Shown here: positions 11,276 through 20,766 of the stretch, one piece after another
Layout: each line of letters begins with the position of its first letter
Numbering within the stretch: position 1 is the first letter of the stretch
Assembly: GCA_039707465.1 (NCBI GenBank)
Contig: CM077643.1
Span: 328,169,419-328,233,418, forward strand
Length of the DNA stretch: 64,000 nt
Direction: 5' to 3'
Origin: Rhabdophis nuchalis
Lineage: Eukaryota > Chordata > Lepidosauria > Squamata > Natricidae
Notes under the pieces: model-generated
Databases searched by the model: none
Told to the model about the DNA's origin: nothing
Seen by the model: only the letters and a program-made list of their open reading frames with translations
Program-made: the position numbers and the translations under genes

Positions 11276-12266
11276 CATTTCAATCCTGTTCTACAAATAT
11301 TATCCTGTATTGGAAAGAATGCCACAAAGCAGAATATCAAGCTTATTATCATTCCAGAATACAGGACATAGAATAATGAAAATAAATTACAGAAAAGATA
11401 GTAATATAATATAATATAACATGATCTGTCGATTCCCTTTTGTCCTCTCTTCAAGCCTTCCAATCAACAGCAACTTTTACAACTTTTCTTTTTAAAGAAT
11501 AATCCAAATATTTGAAGTCTATAAAAGTTTATAGATTGACATGATGAACAGGCTAGTCATAAAAGTGCCACAGCACTCCTTGTAGTAAATACTATGTACT
11601 TTGACTTGCTTGCTTTATAGTTACTTATATAACTGAATTCAGAAATAATGGAAACCTGATAATTGGTCTAATAATTAGACCAAATTTTGGATGTAGCCTT
11701 AAACTATATAGTTTATCTCCCTATAGTCACTAATATTTTAGAATTAAAATTCTGAGCATGGCTGATTTCCAATAATGGTTGCTATGGCAGTCTTTCACTG
11801 TCCAAATATTTGCTTTTTGGTAGCCACTCCTATTATACAAAGTTTCCTACTTCATAGGAAATAACTTTCCTACCTAACAATGTTAAAAGGTAACTCACCC
11901 AAATCACTCTTTTGGAATAATCTTTTCTACTTGAACAGCTATTTCAGAAAAAGTGAACTGCACGCTATAAGGAAAAACCTGCACCTTTGTCCCTTCATTT
12001 CTACTTACAGAGAACAAACAGTAAGGAAACCAGGTAGTCATACGTGGAATAGTCCCTTCACACAATATACTTTTTACCTGATTTGGCCATTTTTATTTTA
12101 GGATTGCCTCTTACACTTGTAGGATATAGAAGCATTGTTAGACATAAATGTAGTAATACAATCTGAAGCTCTGCTTTAAAGAAATCTGGTCCTCTCTTCC
12201 CCCAAACCATAGAAAGCAAAGATTGTAGTGGATACCAAGGGAAATATTTGCAAAGGCTCCATCATG
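11276..12266. other. Unassigned sequence
   Basis: AT-rich, with a short ATATA-type run near 11400-11420. No gene or named repeat recognised. Confidence 0.5.
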
Positions 12267-12274
12267 AACTTCAG

Positions 12275-12425
12275 CAGAGGTGGGTTGCTGCCGGTTCGGC
12301 CTGGATAGGCTGAACCGGTAGTAGCAGCAGTGGAAGGCTCTGCCCGCCCACCCAGACACTTCTGTGCATGAGCACACGTGGGAGCGCACCTGAACCGGTA
12401 GTAAAGAAATTGCAACCCACCTCTG
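12275..12425. mobile_element. hAT-like MITE, 151 bp
   Basis: Terminal inverted repeats CAGAGGTGGGTTGC / GCAACCCACCTCTG, flanked by an exact 8-bp target-site duplication AACTTCAG (12267-12274 and 12426-12433). An inverted 'gaaccggtagta' motif occurs in the interior. Non-autonomous; 8-bp TSD and CA(G)..(C)TG ends point to the hAT superfamily. Confidence 0.9.
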
Positions 12426-12433
12426 AACTTCAG

Positions 12434-13202
12434 GTTTAATTTTATAGGGCTATATTCAAATGCAAGGATTCTCCTGGTATTCACATTTGTATCTAATATG
12501 TTGTAGCTAATTTAGGGTTCTGTGTACTTAGCAAACTGAGAACCATAAAACATAGAGAATAAATCCCTATGACGTTAATCATGGGTAAGTGATAATGTGA
12601 ACATAGTTGTGCACTTATTTATGCTCTCTGATCTGTGGAAGTACAGAAACACTGGCTTCTGATTAGAACTAACCAGTCTTATTTTGTCTAAAATATTTAA
12701 CCTGAAATAAAGATTAATCCAAACAAGCCGTGGTTATACTGTGGTTTCCTATTCTTGCCTCCTATTGTTTATCAGATGAAAGATAAACTTCTTCATCATA
12801 CTTGCTTCAAAGAGGGCATCAATTATTATAATTGTTGCATCAAAGAAGCAACAATTATAGTTTACAACCAAATTCTTATTATTGCTTAGATTTATAGCAC
12901 TAGCTGCAGGTTCCCATTTCTCTAATTCTATCCCCCTAACAATAATTCTTGAAATATCTTGAACAGATAGCGTAACCACCCGAAAATCTTCCAATAAGTT
13001 ACTGTGAGTTATTATGTTTGAATTGGTATCTATCCAACCTTAGTTGCAGTTGGTTTGCAAATTATGGTTTATACTAAATTCAATTTGTAGTTGTGTTTGA
13101 TTTCATACAATGATAACATCTGGTATTTTGCTCATGGGACTGCTGTGGATAGGAATGTATTTATGAAATTTTTCACTGAGCATAGTATGTATGGGAGGAA
13201 GC
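12434..13202. other. Unassigned sequence with a small hairpin
   Basis: A 12-bp inverted repeat (tataattgttgc / gcaacaattata) lies near 12827-12859. Otherwise nothing recognised. Confidence 0.5.
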
Positions 13203-13210
13203 AGATAGAA

Positions 13211-13499
13211 CAGTGGTCCCCAACATGTGTGGCTTGGTGGCCCAACTGGGGGGGGGGAGAGGGAAACTGGGTCGTTTGTGTGGTGGGACGGTGCACATGC
13301 ACACATGCACACGTGCAGCTCAACTTGCAGCCCAGTATACATGCATACTCAGCTTAACCTGTGTAAGTTGAGCTGCACATACCATCCTACTGCTCACGCA
13401 AGTCAAGCTGCGTATGCACCAGCCTGCCACTCACATGGCCCAGTTACAAATAGGGCATGGCCTGGTAGTGGGCCATGACCCAGAAGTTGGGGACCCCTG
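13211..13499. mobile_element. hAT-like non-autonomous element, 289 bp
   Basis: Ends CAGTGGTCCCCAAC / GTTGGGGACCCCTG with an exact 8-bp TSD AGATAGAA (13203-13210, 13500-13507). The interior has CA-rich 'gcacatgcacacatgcaca' and a G-run. Open frames inside (13091-13357 and the antisense) are shadows of this element, not genes. Confidence 0.92.
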
Positions 13500-13835
13500 A
13501 GATAGAACTTGAGACTCCACTGTTATTTCCTAACAATAGGTTAAGTGATACTGCAACAGCCCTTTCTGGTATATGGAGACTATTGAGATCTGGATGAGAA
13601 GCAATAGGCTAAAATTGCAATTAGAGGAACAGTATTGAATGCAAGTTTGATAATTACCATCTTTGATTGTGGATGGGATTGCATAGCCCCAGACAGACCT
13701 GGTGTGAATTTTGAGGGTTCTCCTGGACATGTGATTCCCACTAGAAAAGCTGTTGGCAAGCTTCCCGGGAATATGTGGTATGCCAATGATGTTTATTCCT
13801 GGACCAGATGGGCCTTCTCAGGGTTACCTGGATTA

Positions 13836-14105
13836 TCTCGCAGTTGGGACTATTGTAATGCACTATATATGGGGCTGTCCTTGAAGAATATCTGAAAACT
13901 CCAGTTGTTCCAAAATGTAGTAACCTGCATTGTTCTGCAGAACTCCAGATTTGCACATGTGACTCCTCTTCTGTGAGGCTATGCTGCTTGCTGATTTGCT
14001 TCTGGGTGAAATTCAAGGTAGTATTTATCATCTTTAAAGCCCTATATGATTTGCAGCCAGAATATTTGAGTATGTAATATCTCCCTGGCTATATCTATCT
14101 GGTCC
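13836..14105 (+). pseudogene. Ancient L2 ORF2 C-terminal remnant
   Basis: Degraded frames read 'DYCNALYMGLSLKNI', 'LQLFQNVVTC', 'HVTPLL', 'VKFKVVFIIFKALYD', the same order as the thumb/C-terminal part of the intact L2 protein at 22322-25318 (DYCNSLYMGLPL; QLVQNAAARAI; HVTPLLRELHWLP; RFKVLIIIFKALH). Several stops; much older than the intact copy. A SINE fragment follows directly. Confidence 0.8.
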
Positions 14106-14107
14106 AC

Positions 14108-14232
14108 CAAAGTAACAGCATTCTGTGATATGCTGGCCACATGACCACAGAAACATCCTCAGATTGCATTGGCTCAATGATACTTGAAACGGAGATAAGC
14201 ACCACACCCTATAGTCTGCATCAAGTAAAACC
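14108..14232 (+). repeat. Sauria-type SINE 3' fragment, old
   Basis: 'agtaacagcattctgtg', 'ctggccacatgaccacag' and 'gaaacggagataagcacca' match the second half of the Sauria-type SINE; the terminal CCTTTACC tail is degraded. Confidence 0.7.
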
Positions 14233-14271
14233 TACAGGGATTCCCCCAACCCACGCTCTAGAGTGGGAAGG

Positions 14272-14380
14272 CTCTGTCCAGTAACCAATTGGACTGGGTC
14301 TACAATCTGTGATGTCATTGTTCACTGGTGGCTCCTCCCAGTTTAGACTTAGTCCAATCGGGACTAGTTGTGAGAATTGA
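14272..14380 (+). repeat. DIRS-like left inverted terminal repeat
   Basis: Reverse complement of 15252-15359 with scattered differences; about 870 bp separate the two arms. Confidence 0.85.
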
Positions 14381-14572
14381 TCTCTCCTCCAAAAAGAACT
14401 TTAAAGATTGAATCTCGTATCTTAATTGGTCTTTTTCAAAATTATTTTTAATTAAATCGATTTTTTTTCTCCTGCTCTCCCTTTCACCAGATTGAGCGGG
14501 AGATTCAAATTTGAGCCCTTTGGGCTTTGGGTCCTACAGAGTCCTACAGGGCTTGGGCTACTAGCCTGACTG

Positions 14573-14764
14573 ATGTGTGCCCATGAGTTTGCTCCGGAGT
14601 GCTGGAAGTCTCACGCTGGATATTCTGGCCATCCAGCTGTTCCCTCGAACCAGAGAGGTCCGAGATATTACTCCCACCTGTTTATCATGCCGAAGGCTTC
14701 TGGGGGTTGGAGAGCAATCCTAAACCTAAAATCATTGAACTGCCACAGTGTTTATCAGTGGTAA
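14573..14764 (+). pseudogene. DIRS-type reverse transcriptase fragment
   Basis: The frame reads '...GPRYYSHLFIMPKASGGWR' then 'AILNLKSLN'. This is the pattern of the first RT blocks in DIRS/LTR-type polymerases (Y-S-x-L-F-x-(V/M)-P-K-x-x-G-G-W-R-x-I-L-N/D-L-x-x-L-N). The palm with the Y-x-D-D box is absent, so the fragment cannot be active. Assignment to DIRS rather than Gypsy rests on the flanking inverted repeats. Confidence 0.6.
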
Positions 14765-14894
14765 ACAATATCTCTTGTCTCTTTCCACCCGGCATCTTTA
14801 GGGGCAAAGGCATCACTGTCGAGTCTGGGGTGGTGGATCAGAGCCTGCATTAAACTAACCTATGAACTTCAGTCTTTACAAGTTCCACAAAACA

Positions 14895-15020
14895 TTATTG
14901 TGCACTCCACCACTCCACATCTCCTACAGCTTTCATATGCCATTACAAATTAGAAAAGTATTGTTCGGCTGATGTAGCTTTTGGCCACTGAGTGCTGCAA
15001 CAAGTACACGTGCCTTAACA
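14895..15020 (+). pseudogene. DIRS-type tyrosine recombinase C-terminal remnant
   Basis: A degraded frame gives 'ADVAFGH*VLQQVHV' (14969-15013), like the A-x-x-A-F-G-x-x-V-L-Q-Q-V end block that I associate with DIRS recombinases. One in-frame stop. Catalytic R..H-x-x-R..Y residues are not identifiable. Confidence 0.5.
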
Positions 15021-15251
15021 GACTTTAATCAATCATTTCCCCTCCCTAGTGGACAGCCCTTCCTTTGGTATGTCCCTGCCTGGCTGCTGTCTCCACTGAT
15101 ATAGGAGAATGAGCATTGGTCCTTACCTGACACACTCATTTTCCCTGAAGTGGAGGCAGCAGCCAACCCCACCTTCTTTTAGTCTTGGTCTGACCTAAAC
15201 AATTTTGTGCATGAGGAGAGAGAGTGCAAATTTTGCAGCATTACCTTTTTC

Positions 15252-15359
15252 TCAATTCTCACATGAGTCTACAGTCAACTTCATCTAAACTGGGAGGAGC
15301 CACCAGTGCATAATGACATCACAGATTGTAGACCCAGTCCAATTGGTTACTGGACAGAG
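15252..15359 (-). repeat. DIRS-like right inverted terminal repeat
   Basis: Inverse copy of 14272-14380. Confidence 0.85.
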
Positions 15360-15539
15360 TCTGGTTGCTGTATCCAATTCAGAGAGAATAAGCGAATCAG
15401 GTAAGGACCAGTGCCCATTCTTGCTACTTTTCTGGAAAACTCTGAAGATACAGGCCTGTCAGTAGGCCTGGACACCCAGGATGATTTGAAGTCAGCCAAG
15501 TGGCTTGTATGATTGTGTTTGTTGCTATCATTATTGTGG

Positions 15540-15648
15540 ATAGGAGATTTCTGGGTTCTTTATATTGTTGGTTTTTAATGTTGTACATTGCCCGGAGTCA
15601 CTGAATGTGAATTGGACAGTCATACACACCTATTAAATAAATAAATAA
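15540..15648 (+). repeat. LINE (L2-type) 3' tail with (AAAT)n
   Basis: 'ttgcccggagtcactgaatg' followed by 'attggacagtcatacaca' and (TAAA)n is the standard layout of an L2-type 3' terminus. 5'-truncated and old. Confidence 0.6.
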
Positions 15649-15879
15649 AAATCAGAATTTCATATTAGATCTGAATCCTGATGAATAGATCCTATTAACT
15701 TTTTTCCAATAGCCTTTTATTCCTTTTGCTTTAATTAAGGAATGGAGTTGCTTGAGGTCAGTCAATTAGAATGAGGCTCTGTACTTTCATGCTGGTCTCA
15801 CAGTAAGCAGAATAAATATTTTTTACAAATAATTAGCAAAATCATAAACCCACAGATATTGCTTGGCAATGTGTTACAA

Positions 15880-16188
15880 CAGGGGTCCCCAACCTTTTTT
15901 GCACCAGGGACAGGTTTCATTTTAAAGAAAATTCTGCGGACCGGCTGGCGTAGAGGAGGAGCGGGGGGGAGGGGGAACAAGCGGCGCATGCGCACGCTGG
16001 GGGAGGAGTCGGCTCACTCAGCCCTCTAGGGCCTCCCACAGTGCGAACGGCCGCGCCTGCGCTCTCCCGCATCAGTGCGCGTTCTGCCCAGGGGGCTGCC
16101 CCCTCCTCCTCCTCTCCGGCCCTGCGGACCGGTTCCTATCAAGCCACGGACCGGCACCGGTCCACGGACCGGGGGTTGGGGACCCCTT
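15880..16188. mobile_element. hAT-like non-autonomous element, GC-rich, 309 bp
   Basis: Ends CAGGGGTCCCCAACC / GGTTGGGGACCCCTT, exact 8-bp TSD TGTTACAA (15872-15879, 16189-16196). The interior is very GC-rich with repeated 'gcggaccgg'/'cggaccg' motifs, in sharp contrast to the AT-rich flanks. The 109-codon frame at 16041-16370 runs out of the element into unique sequence and is not a gene. Confidence 0.93.
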
Positions 16189-16196
16189 TGTTACAA

Positions 16197-17061
16197 GATA
16201 GACATACCCACTTTGTCAAATTTTTGTTAACAGTATCTTATGTTTATGGTCTGCAAAAAAAATATGTGTTAAATCTTAAATTAAACGTTTATGTGTTCTG
16301 GAGGGACAAAGTATTTCAAAGAAGAAGGTGTTTAAATAGTAAATGTGATGAAAAACAAATTCTACAATAAGGTTAAGGGCATAATTCTGATTTTGAATTC
16401 TTTTTTAATGCTCAACACAAATATTTAAACAGTAACTCACTTTCTGGGAGGAAGTATCTGTTTTAGCTTAATTTTGTGCCGTTTTTAATTTTTATTATTT
16501 TATTTTTACTGTAACACAGATAGGGAGATAATTCTTGTTTCACCAGAAATATGCTCAGTCACAAGAGACAGCTGTTTTTATGGTGTTTCAGACAGGTGTT
16601 AAATTTAAACTCGCATGTGGTCTGAGGCCCCTTTTGGAGACCAAAGCTTTGAAATACTGCTCAACTTTACTGAGTACACCCAATTCTTCTTAGCTTCTGA
16701 GCTCAAAAGAAAGTTAAGTGGAGATACATTTGGAAATGGTAGCTTTGAAAGAATGACTATCTCTTTTGAAGAAAGTAATATTGAAAATTGCAATAATAGA
16801 ATCTAGGGAATTAAATTTAATCTGGACAAAAACAGTAGAACAAACTTTTATTATTTCCTAAGCTGTAATAATGCATCTGCCTTTATCTGAATCTGAATTA
16901 GAACAAAAACAAGGCTGGGGATGGAACAGAGAGAGATACAGTCAGTGTATTAGATCAGAATAATATAATATCTTATGTGTTGATGCACTTGCTGGTTCTA
17001 TTGGAACGATTATTTAAACGTGCAGGGAAGGTCATGAAAGGTCAATGTGCTATCAACTTAT
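16197..17061. other. Unassigned AT-rich sequence
   Basis: No named repeat or gene recognised. Confidence 0.5.
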
Positions 17062-17240
17062 ATGTAAATCAGGGGTGGGTTCCTAAGGGTTCGCACGGGC
17101 TCCCGCGAGCCCTTTCGTCAAATTTACCGATCCCGAGCGATCCGCTTGGACCGGTGGACCCGGAAGTAAGTAGGTCCCCCGCGCACGTCCACGCCCCTCC
17201 CCACCACCGCCTAGCCAGCGCTCTTGAATGTGGCTCTTCA

Positions 17241-17837
17241 GTCTCTCTCTGATTCCCTCCCTCCCTTCCTCCCTCTCTCTCTCTCTCTCTGTGCCTCTCT
17301 CTGTCTGCGGGTCACTGTGTCCACAGAATACCGCGTGAAGCAGCGGCGACTCTGCGCTACCAGTGACGCCATCCGCGAGGTCCCCCTCGCGTTCCCCGTC
17401 TTCCCCGATGGCGTCTGGAGTGATCAGGGGCCGTGCAGAAACTCGGCGCTTTTCCACGGTGTTGAAAAGATAGGCGCGTGCAGGTCCTGCAAAATTACAG
17501 CGCAGATTCGCACCGCTACGAGCTCTCCGAGGCTGTAATCGGGCGGGGCATGTACGCGGAAAAGATCGGCGCGTGCATGCCCTGCTCGATTACAGCCTCG
17601 GAGAGCTCGTAGCGGTGCGAGTCTGCGCTGTAATTTTGCAGGGCCTGCACGCGCCTATCTTTTCCACCCCGTGGAAAAGCGCCGAGTTTCTGCACGGCCC
17701 CTGATCACTCTAGACGCCATCGGGGAAGACGGGGAACGCGAGGGGGACCTCGCGGATGGCGTCGCCGGCAGCACAGAGTCGCCGCTGCTTCACACGGTAT
17801 TCTGTGGACACAGTGACAGGCAGACAGAGAGAGGCAC

Positions 17838-17891
<54 letters not shown>

Positions 17892-17910
17892 AGGGAATCA
17901 GAATCTGACA
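17241..17910. repeat. Large palindrome, ~320-bp arms, 11-nt spacer
   Basis: Left arm about 17241-17558 is the reverse complement of right arm about 17570-17910 with a few per cent differences and small indels; the spacer is 17559-17569. Core landmarks are 'ggctgtaatcg' at 17531 and 'cgattacagcc' at 17587. Because of the symmetry, the same open frame (MEKRRVSARPLIT..DAIGEDG) appears once on each strand (17457-17083 minus; 17671-18012 plus). I do not recognise that protein and consider it a by-product. Confidence 0.9.
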
Positions 17911-18519
17911 GACACAGAGAGAATGACAGAGAGAGACAGGAAGGGAGGGGAGAGACACAGAGATAAGAGGGAGGGAGAGAAAGATAGACAGAGACACAGA
18001 ATGAGTGATTAAGTGCCTGAATGCGAGACAGGCAGACACACACAGAGTGACAGAGATGGGCGGACAAAGGAGAGAGAGACAGAAAGAAAAAGAGAGAAAG
18101 AGAAAGAAAGAAAAAGAAAGTGGGAGAGAGAGAAAGAAAGACAGACAGAGAAAAAGAGAAAGAAAGAGACAAAGGAAAGAAAGAGAGAGAAAAAGAAAGA
18201 GAGAGAGGGAAAGAAAGAAAGAGACAGAAAGAGAGAGAGAGAGAGGGAGAGAGAAAGAGGGAAAGAAAGAAAGAGAAAGAGAGAAAGAGAAAGAAATAAA
18301 GAGAGAGAGAAAGAGGGAAAGAAAGAAAAAATGAGAGAGAAAGAAAGAGGGAAAGAGAAAGAAAGAGAGAAAGAGAAAGAAAGAGAGAAAGAGAAAGAAA
18401 TAATGAGAGAGAGAAAGAAAGAGGGAAGGAAAGAAAGAGACAGAGAAAGAAAGAGAGACAGAGAAAGAGAGAAAGAAAGACAGAAGGAAAGAAAGAAAAA
18501 GAAAGAGAGAGAGAGAGAA
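17836..18519 (+). repeat. Long polypurine (GA/GAAA) tract
   Basis: About 680 bp almost entirely G and A on the plus strand (GAGA, GAAAGA, GGGAAAGAAA units), with rare interruptions such as 'aatcagaatctgacagac' and 'tgattaagtgcctgaatg'. It produces long spurious frames on both strands (R/E/K-rich plus, L/S/F-rich minus). Confidence 0.95.
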
Positions 18520-18598
18520 CTTATGACCACAATTAAGCCCAAAAGTTTGGTTGCTAACCAAGACCATTGTTAAGTGAGTTTCACATTTTCCAAATTGG

Positions 18599-18718
18599 CC
18601 ACTCCCACCCGGTCACATGGCTGGCAAGCCACTCCCACCCGGTCACATGGCTGGCAAGCCACTCCTACCCGGTCACATGGCCGGCAAGCCACTCCCACCC
18701 GGTCACATGGCCAGCAAG
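18599..18718 (+). repeat. Four tandem 30-bp repeats
   Basis: Unit starts 'ccactcccacccggtcacat'; four contiguous copies (18599, 18629, 18659, 18689) with 1-3 differences, then a partial fifth. The related copy at 50936-51112 has about two units, so copy number varies between insertions. Confidence 0.93.
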
Positions 18719-18789
18719 CCACTCCCACAAAGCAGGCCACACCCACAGAATATGTTCCAAAAATTTTGAAACCCACCCCTGATGTAAAT

Positions 18790-19895
18790 CTATATGAATC
18801 TAGAATACATTTGAACATTGGGACAGGAAAATTTAAAAATAACATAGTTGTATTAACTATAAAACTATAGTTCTATACAAAAGAAAAGTTCAAATATATG
18901 TAACTAATGATCTTGATGGATGATATACATATATTTTGAGGGTTTGCAGTACACTACTTCAGAAAAGAAAGAAAAAAGATATCCATTCTGTACACTACAA
19001 TTTCAGATAGATAAAAAAGATAGAGGCATGCATACATGTGCACACATATAAATTTAAATTGGATTTATATGTACAAATTTTAATCGTCAAAAGGCAGGAC
19101 AAGCAGTTCTTTAAAGAAGTGTATTTTTTTTTCTCGCATCCTTTAGAGCAGCCATTGCTGTGAGTGCTATAATAGTGCAATAAATAAAACTCTTACTTTA
19201 TAAGCAATATACTGCTTTCTTAAAACCTCACACAATATTTTGGCGTGTTTGTTTTCTTTTTAAAATAGATGGACAAGCAGGAAGCTCTGGGGGGAAAAAA
19301 CAGCATTCTTTAAAAGTTTATCTCTGGATTTGAAATAACAACCTTATGTACACAAAGCAAATATTATAAACATTGTGTTAATAATAAAAGACTGCTTTAA
19401 AATGTCCAGAGAATATGGTAAGCATAGGTTCATTTGAAGGGGTAGTTCTTTCCTCTGCAAATTTGCCAGTGAACATCTGAGTTTATCTTGCTAGAAACTG
19501 GAGCATGCTATCTGAAATGAACAGGAGCACTGGAAAAGTATACTTTGGAAGTAGAGCAGAAAAATAACTTTTAAAGTTGTTTTGATGGTAAGGGACTAAT
19601 AGAGGACAATGCCACTTGTTTCTGCCCTCCAGAAACAGTTCCCTGACTTTCTGGTGATAAGTCAACTGAGGAGTGCAGAAATGTATTTTCCATTCATACT
19701 AAAATGTATTTTTCCCCTCAATTAAATTTCTTCATACCCTATGAAAGCACCCTCCTTGTTAAACTCTGTTTGATCCTTTCGCCTTGTTCACATCAAACAC
19801 TGGTTCTGTTGAATAATGTCTGCATTTTTAAAAATTTCTCCCAGTGAGCAAACTTACCTGATTTTGTAGTGCAAATATTTTATAAAGCCAAATTT
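18790..19895. other. Unassigned sequence
   Basis: AT-rich; no gene or named repeat seen. Confidence 0.5.
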
Positions 19896-19898
19896 CGG

Positions 19899-20160
19899 TG
19901 TGCCAGCCCACCCAGGGAAACCAGAACAGGAAACACAATCAGATGAACTAATTCAACTTTATTGTAAGGCTACATTAACAGAATCTTGCAAGTGTGAATT
20001 TCCTGCAGTCACTTTTAACTGCCTGATCAATTAATGCAGGTCCTTCCTATGTTTTTCTCTGACTGCTGAGTTGCTGGGGGCTTGTTCCCTATGCAGCATC
20101 TCCTCTGCTCATCCCTCAAAGTCATTCCCAGGTACCATTCCCTCATGGTAATGTCATACA
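19899..20160 (-). mobile_element. Solo LTR of a retrovirus-like/LTR element, minus strand
   Basis: On the minus strand it starts TGTATGACATTACC and ends ...GGCTGGCACA (TG..CA ends), 262 bp, with a polyadenylation signal AATAAA followed by 'ttgaattagttcatctgatt'. Length, start and the region after AATAAA parallel the 264-bp LTR at 28516-28779, so the two are one family. No matching 5-bp TSD was found. No internal region is present. Confidence 0.65.
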
Positions 20161-20391
20161 ATGATCCCCATATTATCCAACCTTTTTTCATTTGAGTTAC
20201 AAATTGTAAATGCTACAGCTGGATTATCAATTATTTACTATAAAGTGTGAAGTGCACTAATACTTAATAATTTCATGTGGTATTATTTCTCATCTTCCAG
20301 GCAAGAGTAGGGGCATTTGTCATATGAGCTTGATATTTATAATCAGTCTAACATCTGTATAATCAGTCTAAAATCTCTTGCACGTATCAGT

Positions 20392-20761
20392 TGTTAGGCC
20401 TGCAGCCATCTTTTCTTCTGGATCTTTGGCCTGCCATACTTTCTATTATTCTACTATGCATTTTCTATTGTGGGAAAATGGGAGGGTGGGATTGTACAGT
20501 GTTAGATGCTATGAAGCCATAACAAAATTCTTTCTAGAAAAGCCAAGGTCATCCTTTGTCTTTGCACCTCTGCACCTGACTGGAACTGGATGGGTGTGCA
20601 GACAAGATCTTGAAATTTCAACTGGGTGGGGAAAACCAGGAAGCTTTCAGATTCAGGCTTTCCCAGATGTGCCAACATGGCTCTCTTAATAAATTGAAAC
20701 TTTGAGCAATACTTTGTCTTGGACTCTGATTTAATTTTGGATGCTATTTGGAACCCTGACA
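20392..20761 (+). mobile_element. Solo LTR, 370 bp, with 5-bp TSD
   Basis: Begins TGTTAGGCC and ends CCCTGACA, flanked by an exact 5-bp duplication TCAGT (20387-20391, 20762-20766). An AATAAA signal lies at 20688-20693. No internal gag/pol sequence, so it is a solo LTR left by recombination. Different family from the LTRs at 19899 and 28516. Whether the parent was an endogenous retrovirus or another LTR element cannot be told from the LTR alone. Confidence 0.75.
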
Positions 20762-20766
20762 TCAGT

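Larger units (their letters stand above)
14233..15425 (+). mobile_element. DIRS-like retroelement remnant with inverted terminal repeats
   Basis: A ~109-bp sequence at 14272-14380 recurs in inverse orientation at 15252-15359 (shared core includes 'ccagtaaccaattggactgg' and 'gtgatgtcatt'). Inverted terminal repeats with a reverse transcriptase between them are the hallmark of DIRS-group retrotransposons. An RT motif-1/2-like frame (14640-14760) and a tyrosine-recombinase C-terminus-like frame (14900-15015) lie between them. In addition 'attggtccttacctga' (about 15114) recurs inverted near 15390-15410, like the internal complementary region of DIRS elements. Most of the coding region is deleted. 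Confidence 0.7.
17070..18781. mobile_element. Composite hAT-like element, 1.7 kb, with giant palindrome and polypurine tract
   Basis: Outer ends are inverted (CAGGGGTGGGTT... / ...AACCCACCCCTG) and an exact 8-bp TSD ATGTAAAT flanks it (17062-17069, 18782-18789). Inside, in order: a GC-rich ~670-bp palindrome, a ~680-bp GA/GAAA-rich tract, a segment 'acttatgaccacaattaag' related to the DNA transposon family at 37523 and 45930, four 30-bp tandem repeats, and the right terminus. A second copy of only the right part is at 50936-51112. No transposase is encoded, so it would depend on a hAT transposase in trans. Confidence 0.85.

Noticed and set aside
16041..16370. 109-codon frame
   Set aside because: Starts inside a GC-rich MITE and crosses its end and TSD into unrelated DNA.
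17083..18012. Paired frames beginning MEKRRVSARPLIT on opposite strands as a gene pair
   Set aside because: They mirror each other because of the palindrome; no recognisable protein family and they run into simple repeats.
17710..18567. 285-codon and other long frames rich in L/S/F (minus) or R/E/K (plus)
   Set aside because: They are translations of the GA-rich simple tract and have no domain-like complexity.
18599..18718. CRISPR-like array
   Set aside because: The 30-bp repeats are directly contiguous without spacers, and the genome is a vertebrate's.
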